Translations under genes and position numbers: made by a program
Shown: in pieces, positions 6,831 to 13,663 of the stretch
How the letters are laid out: the number at the start of each line of letters is the position of its first letter
Numbering within the stretch: the first letter of the stretch is position 1
The notes under the pieces: generated by a model
Told to the model about the DNA's origin: nothing
The model's database searches: none
What the model saw: only the letters and a program-made list of their open reading frames with translations
Source: DATNPH01 sp036703315
GTDB taxonomy: Bacteria > Cyanobacteriota > Cyanobacteriia > Cyanobacteriales > Coleofasciculaceae
Assembly (NCBI GenBank): GCA_036703315.1
Contig: DATNPH010000158.1
Span: 1-18,665, forward strand
Reading direction: 5' to 3'
DNA length: 18,665 bases

Positions 6831-9335
6831 ATGCGGAAGCGAGTCATCTTCAGAATTGACCAAGGTGATTTTGATAAAGGTTTTCCTATCACCTTAACGA
6901 TTAAGGAGAATGGGGATATTTCCGCTCCAGAAGTCAGGGGTAGGCTTGCGCCAGCACCAGAAATCATCGAGCTTTATAATATCTGGCAAAAAGCTTACTA
7001 TTCTTGGGGACAAAACCACCGCTGGTGGAGACGGAGGATCGAAGTTCCAGAGCAAACAAATACAAACTATTCGAGTGTTGACATCGACGATAATGCTAAC
7101 ACGTATGCTCGCCAGTTTGAAGCAGCTCTAAATGAGTGGCTAGATCGTTCTGACTTAGGGGAGCTAAGAGAGGAACTTCTACATACAGTTAACAAAAACG
7201 ATTCTGTAAGCTTCATTGTACAAACTGATAACAAAGAATTACAAAGGCTACCTTGGGAGTTATGGCGTTTACTCAAGAATCGTTATCATCAAGCTGAAGT
7301 GGCTTTGAGCAGCAGAAGCGTACCTAAAAAAGGAGCGTTGAGAAGTTCAGTTAAAATTCTAGTGATTCTGGGTAGCGACGAAAAAATTGATATTCAAACT
7401 GACTGGAATATTATTAGGGAAAAATTGCAAAACGATGAGTTAGTTCTGCTGGAAAAACCCAATGCAGATGAATTTAGAAAAACCCTAAGAAGCCAGCCTT
7501 GGGATATTATTTTCTTTGCCGGACACAGTTCAACCCAGCTTGAAGGAAATGATGCACGAATTTGGATAAACGACCAAGACTATTTATCGCCTCAGCAGCT
7601 AAGGACTTCTCTAGAAAAAGCCGTCATAAATGGGTTGAAGCTGGCGATTTTTAACTCCTGTGATGGATTGGGGTTGGCACGACAATTAGAAATTTTGCAA
7701 ATTCCACATATTATCGTCATGCGGGAGCCAGTTCATGATGAAGTTGCACAAAAATTTCTGAAAGCCTTTCTAACGAGCTTTGTTGAAGGTGCTTCTTTAC
7801 ATGAAGCTGTGTGGGAAGCACGCGACCAGTTACGATTAATAGAAAATGACTCTCCCAACGCTTCTTGGTTACCTGTAATTTTCCAAAATCCTGAAGAACC
7901 ACCGCTATTTTATCCGCTAGAAGAGCCGTCATCGGAAGTAGAGCCATCGAAAAATTCAGAAACGAGGCAGAAAATCAAGAAGTTTGCCAAGTGGGGGATG
8001 GGTGCGATCGCACTAGCTACCCTTGCCTTTGGAATCTATAAAATCATTGATCTGCGTAAAGATTCTACGCTGGTGTCGAGAATTAGTTTAGGAGAAGAAA
8101 TTCTGAGCAAAACTAGTACTCCTGAAAAACAAGCAGGAGCGAAAGCCTTTGGGGATAAAAACTACTCAGAAGCAGTGGCAAATTTTAAAACGTCTCTCCA
8201 GAAAAATCCGAACGATCCAGAGGCACGAATTTATTTAAACAATGCCAAAGCGGCTAATAGCAAACAAATTATTAAAATTGGAGTTAGCGTACCCTTTGGC
8301 GGAAATCAAACGATCGCAGAAGAAATTTTGCGGGGTGTTGCGGAAATTCAAGAGGAGATTAACCGCGACGATGGGATTAATGGCAAGCCATTACAGGTGG
8401 TCATTGCTAATGATAATAACGATAGTATATCTGCTCAAGAAATTGCTCATAGATTTGTCAAAGATCCTGCTATTTTTGCAGTAGTCGGACATAATTCAAG
8501 TAACGCTTCTGTTGCAGCGGCTCCTATTTATAAGGATGGGAAATTAGTCATGGTTTCCCCAACAAGCTTTGGTAACGAATTGAGAGAGAATGCCTATGTT
8601 TTTCGCATGGTTCCCCAGATTACTTTTTTTGCGGCTCAAACATCTAAAGCGATTGGCAAAGTAATTCCTAACCCAAAAGTTGCTGTTTGTGTAGATATCG
8701 ATGTATCCCCGGATCAGGAAGCTTTTAAAAAAGCATTTCAGGACGTTATTTCAGCTTATAGAGGACAGCTAATCGATATACCCTGTAATCTAGCAGATCC
8801 CAATTTTAATCCTAGTAGCGTTGTTGAGGCAATTAGAAAATATAAGCCTAACAGCTTGATGGTAGCACCCTTTGTAAATAACCTGCCCAAGGGGATAGAA
8901 ATATTCAAAACGGTTCAAGAAAATCAGTTACAAATGAAGCTGTTTGGCAGTCCTACTCTGTATACCGGGCAAACTATTAATTTAGGAGGAGAAACCGTAG
9001 AAGGTTTGACATTATCAGTTCCCTACTACCCCGATTCTACAGAAAAAAATTCGTTTTCGAGACAGTGGAAGACAGGGTTAAACACTTGGCGATCGCCGAT
9101 GGCGAAGGATGCAACAAAAGCGATCACAACAGGTTTACAACAACTACTGAAACAACAACAACCAAATCGTCAGGCATTAGACAATATACTGAGAAATCCG
9201 AATTTTAAGATTAATGGAGTCACGGGAGAATTTAAGTTCAACAAAGACTCAGGCGAACGCGAATTTCTGTTTCAGCAAGGGCGTACTGACGCATTAATCC
9301 GAGTTCAAAACGGTAAATTTGTAAAGATTGAATAG
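6831..9335 (+). CDS. Transmembrane CHAT protease fused to an extracytoplasmic TPR-like and LivJ-type ligand-binding receptor
   Basis: The 834-residue protein reads as a complete receptor. Residues 1-125 are an uncharacterised N-terminal domain. Residues about 125-360 are a CHAT (caspase/HetF-associated) domain: LQRLPWELWRLL, then IIFFAGHSS with the predicted catalytic H232, and LAIFNSCDGLG with the predicted nucleophile C277, then the SFVEGASLHEAVWEAR helix. One membrane helix follows at about 388-405 (WGMGAIALATLAFGIYKII). Outside it lie a TPR-like helix pair at about 434-475 (AGAKAFGDKNYSEAVANFKT) and a type-1 periplasmic binding domain at 480-834 (IKIGVSVPFGGNQTIAEEIL, VVGHNSSNASVAAAPIY, MVSPTSF), related to branched-chain amino acid receptors. 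C620 and C652 could form a disulfide. I infer that ligand binding outside controls proteolysis inside. There is no signal peptide; the membrane helix would direct the topology. It has a strong ribosome binding site. Confidence 0.8.
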   Translation: MRKRVIFRIDQGDFDKGFPITLTIKENGDISAPEVRGRLAPAPEIIELYNIWQKAYYSWGQNHRWWRRRIEVPEQTNTNYSSVDIDDNANTYARQFEAALNEWLDRSDLGELREELLHTVNKNDSVSFIVQTDNKELQRLPWELWRLLKNRYHQAEVALSSRSVPKKGALRSSVKILVILGSDEKIDIQTDWNIIREKLQNDELVLLEKPNADEFRKTLRSQPWDIIFFAGHSSTQLEGNDARIWINDQDYLSPQQLRTSLEKAVINGLKLAIFNSCDGLGLARQLEILQIPHIIVMREPVHDEVAQKFLKAFLTSFVEGASLHEAVWEARDQLRLIENDSPNASWLPVIFQNPEEPPLFYPLEEPSSEVEPSKNSETRQKIKKFAKWGMGAIALATLAFGIYKIIDLRKDSTLVSRISLGEEILSKTSTPEKQAGAKAFGDKNYSEAVANFKTSLQKNPNDPEARIYLNNAKAANSKQIIKIGVSVPFGGNQTIAEEILRGVAEIQEEINRDDGINGKPLQVVIANDNNDSISAQEIAHRFVKDPAIFAVVGHNSSNASVAAAPIYKDGKLVMVSPTSFGNELRENAYVFRMVPQITFFAAQTSKAIGKVIPNPKVAVCVDIDVSPDQEAFKKAFQDVISAYRGQLIDIPCNLADPNFNPSSVVEAIRKYKPNSLMVAPFVNNLPKGIEIFKTVQENQLQMKLFGSPTLYTGQTINLGGETVEGLTLSVPYYPDSTEKNSFSRQWKTGLNTWRSPMAKDATKAITTGLQQLLKQQQPNRQALDNILRNPNFKINGVTGEFKFNKDSGEREFLFQQGRTDALIRVQNGKFVKIE

Positions 9336-9351
9336 CTAGATCTAGCAGAAT

Positions 9352-9405
9352 TGCATATTTCTCTCACTCTATCCCAATCCTAGATCGGATGGGCTAGAAG
9401 TAGAG
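9352..9405 (+). repeat. Duplicated leader element, copy 1 (before the kinase gene)
   Basis: Bases 9352-9382 are identical over 31 bases to 11212-11242, and the match continues imperfectly to 9405 (GATCGGATGGGCTAGAAGT against AATTAGATGCGTTAGAAGT). Both copies end a few bases before a start codon (ATG 9413 and ATG 11271). Key core: CTCTCACTCTATCCCAATCC. A perfect 12-base palindrome, GCTAGATCTAGC (9335-9346), sits just upstream and overlaps the CHAT receptor stop codon. It may be a shared promoter, operator or translational leader. Confidence 0.75.
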
Positions 9406-9412
9406 AACAACG

Positions 9413-10882
9413 ATGTTAGGAGAAGAACAGGTATTACACCATCGCTATCACATTCAACGCCAGTTGGGACACAACGCTGGACGGCGTACCCTACTGGCTC
9501 AAGATTTACATACCCAAAAACTCATTGTCCTCAAAATTCTCAGTTTTAACAGTGACTTCCGTTGGGAGGATTTGAAACTGTTTGAACGAGAAGCCGAAAC
9601 CCTCAAATCTCTATCGCATCCAGCGATTCCCCGCTATCTCGATTCCTTTGAGTTGGACTTACCCGATTGCCGGGGATTTGTACTCGTGCAAACTTACATT
9701 GATGCAACCTCATTGCAGGAATGGATTAAGCGAGGGCGGACATTTAGCGAAGATGAAGTCAAACAAATCGCCAAAGCATTACTGAATGTATTGAGCTACT
9801 TGCACGATCGCAATCCTCCCGTTATTCATCGCGATATCAAGCCCAGCAATATTTTATTAACTAGCGATCGCTCTGCCTATCAGGTTGGAGACTTATATTT
9901 AGTTGATTTTGGTTCGGTGCAAACGGCTGTCCGAGAAATCGGGACGATGACGATTGTTGGGACGTATGGCTATATGCCGCCCGAACAATTTAGCGGACGT
10001 GCCTTTCGGGCTTCAGATTTGTATAGTTTGGGAGCAACATTAATTTACTTAGTAACGGGGACGCATCCGGCTGATTTACTGCAAGAGGATTTGCTTCTTG
10101 AGTTTGAACCCGTGACGCATCTTTCTCCAAGCTTTGTGCAATGGCTCAAGCGTTTGACGCATCCAAGCCGCCAGCAACGGTTTAGTTCAGCTACTGTTGC
10201 CTTGAAAGCGTTGGAGCAGCCTTTTGTTCAATCCCAACCGATTGAGTCATCGACTACATCAACTCCTCTAACTCTGCAAAAACCTGATTACAGCCAAATT
10301 TATCTTTGCAAAGATGCAGAAACTCTAGAGATATGCATACCTCCAGAAAAATCGGCTGAAACCACAATAAGTTGTTCTTTCGTCTTTGCCTGCTTTTGGA
10401 CTGCCATTTCGCTGAGTTGCTTATTGTCCTCTGTACCTAGTGGTAACTGGTTCCTTAGCTTAATCGGCTTGATGTTCTTGTGTATCGGATTTTCTTGTCT
10501 ATACGAACCTTTGTTCGCCGCAAACACACACACGCGCATTCATATCGATCAAAAATCAATGAGTGTAACTAAAACAGAGTTTGGAAGTGAGCGACGGGTT
10601 TTTCATGCCAGTCGCAATAACCTCTATAAATTAACTTACGTTAAGCGACTTTATCGTCCAGATAGTGAAGGAGGCATTGAAGAGGTACCGCCAGAGTTAA
10701 AAATTTGGGCAAAACAGCTTGGCAATTATGATGCCAATTACCAAGACATCAGCTATCGCATCGGGCAATCGCTGAGTGCGGACAGCAAAACCCGCTTCTA
10801 TGGCAAACTTACGACGCAAGAACTCGATTGGTTGGCACAAGAATTAAGTAACTGGTTGGGGTTCCCCATTACAAGAGAATAG
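9413..10882 (+). CDS. Ser/Thr protein kinase with two C-terminal membrane helices
   Basis: The 489-residue protein has a Hanks-type kinase domain at about 11-270. Visible landmarks: ATP-binding Lys K41 in LIVLKIL, the helix-C Glu E60, the HRDIKPSN catalytic loop (D141, K143, N146), DFG at 165-167, and GTYGYMPPEQF (183-193) as activation and substrate segment. The nucleotide loop is the relaxed QLGHNAGRRTLLA form usual in cyanobacterial kinases rather than GxGxxG. All catalytic residues are present, so it should be active. After a linker come two hydrophobic helices (about 318-340 and 345-363) and a C-terminal cytoplasmic domain of about 120 residues (from RIHIDQKSMSVTKT) that I do not recognise. 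Both ends should therefore lie in the cytoplasm. It follows the CHAT receptor by 77 bases. Substrates are unknown; neighbouring module proteins are obvious candidates. Confidence 0.88.
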   Translation: MLGEEQVLHHRYHIQRQLGHNAGRRTLLAQDLHTQKLIVLKILSFNSDFRWEDLKLFEREAETLKSLSHPAIPRYLDSFELDLPDCRGFVLVQTYIDATSLQEWIKRGRTFSEDEVKQIAKALLNVLSYLHDRNPPVIHRDIKPSNILLTSDRSAYQVGDLYLVDFGSVQTAVREIGTMTIVGTYGYMPPEQFSGRAFRASDLYSLGATLIYLVTGTHPADLLQEDLLLEFEPVTHLSPSFVQWLKRLTHPSRQQRFSSATVALKALEQPFVQSQPIESSTTSTPLTLQKPDYSQIYLCKDAETLEICIPPEKSAETTISCSFVFACFWTAISLSCLLSSVPSGNWFLSLIGLMFLCIGFSCLYEPLFAANTHTRIHIDQKSMSVTKTEFGSERRVFHASRNNLYKLTYVKRLYRPDSEGGIEEVPPELKIWAKQLGNYDANYQDISYRIGQSLSADSKTRFYGKLTTQELDWLAQELSNWLGFPITRE

Positions 10883-10919
10883 GGACAGGAAGCGAGTATT
10901 ACCTATTAGGCAAAGATAT

Positions 10920-11027
10920 ATGAAACGTCCCAAAATTTTGACCTTTACAAGAAAAACTTTTATGTTGCAATTCATCCGTAAGATTTCCAAATTTACTAGG
11001 TCTGCGAATACGCCACGATACTGGTAA
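10920..11027 (+). CDS. Possible 35-residue basic peptide (doubtful)
   Basis: The frame beginning MKRPKILTFTRKTFMLQFIR and ending ANTPRYW lies in the 388-base gap between the kinase and the PspA-like gene. It is strongly basic, but there is no convincing ribosome binding site and no way to judge conservation here. The rest of this gap holds the second leader repeat and a small palindrome; I see no other gene in it. Confidence 0.15.
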   Translation: MKRPKILTFTRKTFMLQFIRKISKFTRSANTPRYW

Positions 11028-11183
11028 ATTCTGGGAGAACGAGGTGAGGAACGGAAGCTGGCTAATCAAATTTGCGCTCACTCCTCTCCTGCCAGCAGTT
11101 GCTCTGAATTTATTGCTGCGCCTCTAAATCGTGTTGAACGTCAACCAGAGTAGTAATATGCAGAGTCAATCGGTTTGTTGCTG

Positions 11184-11199
11184 TTAGCAAGATTGCTAA
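11184..11199. promoter_or_regulatory. TTAGCAA-GA-TTGCTAA palindrome before the PspA-like gene
   Basis: A perfect 7-base inverted repeat with a 2-base spacer, 12 bases upstream of leader copy 2. With copy 1 also preceded by a GCTA-containing palindrome (9335-9346), each leader carries a dyad on its 5' side. The spacing differs (about 11 and 20 bases from dyad centre to repeat). An operator half-site pair is plausible; the tight loop makes a terminator unlikely. Confidence 0.3.
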
Positions 11200-11211
11200 T
11201 TGGGGACAAAC

Positions 11212-11266
11212 TGCATATTTCTCTCACTCTATCCCAATCCTAAATTAGATGCGTTAGAAGTGAGAG
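11212..11266 (+). repeat. Duplicated leader element, copy 2 (before the PspA-like gene)
   Basis: This is the partner of 9352-9405, identical for the first 31 bases and about two thirds identical over the next 20. It ends in GTGAGAGG, which can serve as the ribosome binding site for ATG 11271. The distance between copies is exactly 1860 bases with no indel in the shared part. Confidence 0.75.
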
Positions 11267-11270
11267 GCAA

Positions 11271-12044
11271 ATGAAACCTACTAGATCTACTGACAATAAT
11301 TCAAACCAGTCTAGGCAGTGGCTTTTGCCATTAATCCTTACTGTCCTTACCGGTTTAGGTTTTAAGTTAATTTGGAATAGATCTGGGCCTACCCTGATAG
11401 CAATCTGGAATTGGCTATGGGGTATCCCTATCGAATCCGGTGGCAAAATTGCAGTGGAAGCGGCGCGTAACTCCGTACAATCTATGCAACAATCCGTCGC
11501 TCAACTCGCGGAATCTGTTGCGACAGCCGTCGCCGCTTATGAAAAAGTTAAAGCGAAATATACAGCTAAACAGCAGGAATTTAAACAGGCAGAAAATCAA
11601 GCTTTCCTCGCCTATCAACAAGGAAATGAAGAAGCAGCCAGACTGGCAATGACTCGTGCTATTGCAATCGAACGCTTACTCCCTAAAATGGGCGAACAAG
11701 TCACTCAAGCTGAAAAAGTTGTAGTAGCGGCTAAAGAAAAACTCTATCGAGAACGAGAAAATTTAGAAGCTTATCAGACAGAAATGCAAAATCTCAAGGC
11801 TTTAGCAGAAATTAACGAGGCCTTAGAAACCATAGCTCAAGTTGATAGTAGTTTAGACATCAACTCAGCTCGCTATCAATTTGAGTCAGCACAAGCAGCC
11901 GTTGAAGAGCGATATCTAATAGCAAATGCCCAAGCGGAATTATCTGAAAATCCCGCTGAAAGACTGCAATCAGATTTAGACCGTTTGATGCTCAACGATG
12001 AAATTTCTAGCCGCCTTGCCCAATTGAAAACCGACCGAAGCTGA
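11271..12044 (+). CDS. Membrane-anchored PspA/IM30 (Vipp1)-like coiled-coil protein
   Basis: The 257-residue protein has an N-terminal hydrophobic segment (about 17-34, WLLPLILTVLTGLGFKLIW) and a second amphipathic Trp-rich stretch (PTLIAIWNWLWG, 40-51). Residues about 58-215 form a long Ala/Glu/Gln-rich coiled coil with the PspA pattern: ENQAFLAYQQGNEEAARLAM, then RAIAIERLLPKMGEQVTQAE and a following KLYRERENLEAYQTEMQ helix. PspA/IM30 proteins bind and reshape membranes and belong to the ESCRT-III superfamily. Ordinary PspA and Vipp1 begin with an amphipathic helix and lack a transmembrane anchor, so this form is unusual. Which side of the membrane the coiled coil lies on cannot be settled by eye. 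It shares its leader sequence with the kinase gene, tying it to the module. The call rests on pattern, and a generic coiled-coil protein remains possible. Confidence 0.6.
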   Translation: MKPTRSTDNNSNQSRQWLLPLILTVLTGLGFKLIWNRSGPTLIAIWNWLWGIPIESGGKIAVEAARNSVQSMQQSVAQLAESVATAVAAYEKVKAKYTAKQQEFKQAENQAFLAYQQGNEEAARLAMTRAIAIERLLPKMGEQVTQAEKVVVAAKEKLYRERENLEAYQTEMQNLKALAEINEALETIAQVDSSLDINSARYQFESAQAAVEERYLIANAQAELSENPAERLQSDLDRLMLNDEISSRLAQLKTDRS

Positions 12045-12051
12045 TGCGTGA

Positions 12052-12151
12052 ATTTGAGATTTGAGCTGAAAAAAATCTCCTATTCACTTAGGGTAAAATC
12101 GTCAGCTTCATTATTTATCGGACATCTAGTTCAAAGTATAAAATCTCAAAT
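12052..12151. promoter_or_regulatory. Long-range inverted repeat between the PspA-like and second receptor genes
   Basis: ATTTGAGATTT (12052-12062) and AAATCTCAAAT (12141-12151) are perfect inverses over 11 bases, 78 apart. Nested within, GAAGCTGA (12037-12044, across the PspA-like stop) and TCAGCTTC (12102-12109) form another 8-base pair. The 174-base gap could fold into a branched mRNA structure, perhaps controlling readthrough. No other gene is visible in the gap. Confidence 0.35.
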
Positions 12152-12218
12152 CTGCGTGCTTTATAGCGTCGCTGTCGTTTCTCTGCGAATCGTTCTCTAG
12201 AAACCATCCAAAATCGTT

Positions 12219-13580
12219 ATGGAAACAATACAACAAGTCAAAGCTCAACCCCGCCGAATACCTCCCATTTTCTACATTTTTATAGTGGGATTATGCCTGT
12301 TCTTATTTCCTCGACTTCAAACGATTTTAAAAGTTGAGTTTGAGAGCGGAAGTATCGGAAATCGTTTGTTAATTCCAGAAAAAGTAACTCCCGAAAAACA
12401 AAAGGGAATTGAAGCCTTTGCTAAGGGTGATTACCAACAGGCGATCGCCTCCTTTAAAAAGTCTCTCCTCCAACAGCCGAACGACCCCGAAACGCTCATC
12501 TATTTAAATAACGCTCAAGCTGCAAATAATGCCCTCAAGATAGCGGTAAGCGTGCCAATTGGTAGTAACTTAAGCGTGGCTCAAGAAATCCTTCGCGGGG
12601 TGGCTACAGCCCAAGATGAAACTAACCAAAAGGGCGGGATTAAAGGACAAAAATTACAAGTAGAGATTATTAACGATGAAAATAACCCTGAAATTGCCCG
12701 AAAAGTTGCTCAGGATTTAACCAAAGATCGGAAAGTCCTGGGAGTAGTGGGACACAATGCCAGCAATGCCTCACTGGCAGCTGCTCCTATCTATCAACAG
12801 GAGAGATTAGTGATGATAACGCCTACCTCGTTTGCGAATAATCTCTCTGGATTAGGTAACTATATTTTTCGCATCGTTCCGACTACCAAAATTATGGCTC
12901 AATCGTTAGCCGACTATGCGATTAAGACTGCTCGCAAAACCAAAATTGCCTTTTGTTATGATTCCCAATCGCCCGATACTGTTTCTTTCAGAGATGAATT
13001 TTGGGCGGCGTTTGTAAGCCGAGGAGGGCAATTAGTTCCAACTGTTTGCGATTTATCAGCTCCTAACTTTAACGCGGCTACGGCGGTGACTCAAGCTATC
13101 AATAGCGGTGCGGATGGGTTGTTTATTGTTAGCCATATTGATCGCTTAGAATCTGCGATCGCGCTTGCTAGAGCCAATCAGGGCAGATTAGCGCTATTTA
13201 GCAGCCCAACAATGTATACCATCAAAACCTTAGAAGCCGGACAGCAAGCCGTCCAGGGGTTATCCCTCGTCGCACCTTGGCATCCTCAAGTAAATCCGTC
13301 TTTTGCAGACAGGATGAGTCAACGGTGGCGCGGCAAAGTTAGCTGGCGCACAGCTACGGCTTATGATGCCACGCAGGCGATGATTGCAGGGTTGCAGCAG
13401 AGTCAGAGTCGCGAGGGTTTACAGCAAGTGTTGCACAGTCGGGGGTTTACCTTTGAGGGTGCCAGTGGTGCCGTAAGCTTTGCCTCCAGTGGCGATGGCA
13501 TTAGTCAGCCAGTCATTGTCCAAGTTCAGTCTAGAGGTGTTGGTTACGACTTCGTGATGCTACCTACAACAGCCCCATAA
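12219..13580 (+). CDS. Membrane-anchored TPR plus LivJ-type ligand-binding protein, paralogue of the CHAT receptor's outer half
   Basis: This 453-residue protein has a short cytoplasmic tail, a membrane helix at about 15-31 (PPIFYIFIVGLCLFLFP), a TPR-like hairpin at about 58-100 (KQKGIEAFAKGDYQQAIASF) and a type-1 periplasmic binding domain at about 105-453. The motifs parallel the CHAT receptor at nearly every step: SVPIGSNLSVAQEILRGVA, VVGHNASNASLAAAPIYQ, MITPTSFANN, and Cys C246 and C277 matching C620 and C652 there. It lacks the CHAT domain and has no lipobox, so it stays anchored by its helix. It may act as co-receptor, decoy or ligand concentrator for the CHAT receptor; that role is inferred. 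ABC permease and ATPase genes, expected beside a true transport receptor, are absent, which favours sensing over uptake. Confidence 0.8.
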   Translation: METIQQVKAQPRRIPPIFYIFIVGLCLFLFPRLQTILKVEFESGSIGNRLLIPEKVTPEKQKGIEAFAKGDYQQAIASFKKSLLQQPNDPETLIYLNNAQAANNALKIAVSVPIGSNLSVAQEILRGVATAQDETNQKGGIKGQKLQVEIINDENNPEIARKVAQDLTKDRKVLGVVGHNASNASLAAAPIYQQERLVMITPTSFANNLSGLGNYIFRIVPTTKIMAQSLADYAIKTARKTKIAFCYDSQSPDTVSFRDEFWAAFVSRGGQLVPTVCDLSAPNFNAATAVTQAINSGADGLFIVSHIDRLESAIALARANQGRLALFSSPTMYTIKTLEAGQQAVQGLSLVAPWHPQVNPSFADRMSQRWRGKVSWRTATAYDATQAMIAGLQQSQSREGLQQVLHSRGFTFEGASGAVSFASSGDGISQPVIVQVQSRGVGYDFVMLPTTAP

Positions 13581-13608
13581 AACTCCCAGGAAGCGACGTT
13601 TAGATCAT

Positions 13609-13622
13609 CCTCCATCTGGAGG
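13609..13622 (+). terminator. Weak hairpin after the last module gene
   Basis: CCTCCA, a 2-base turn and TGGAGG form a perfect inverted repeat 29 bases after the second receptor's stop, followed by TATTCTTC. The T tract is poor, so it may be an imperfect terminator or simply a small palindrome. Confidence 0.3.
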
Positions 13623-13663
13623 TATTCTTCGGGCATGCCGTTAATCATTACATTCGGAAAATA

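Noticed and set aside
12219..13580. Ordinary ABC transporter binding protein
   Set aside because: No lipobox or cleavable signal, no permease or ATPase genes nearby, and an extra TM-TPR anchor identical in plan to the CHAT receptor.
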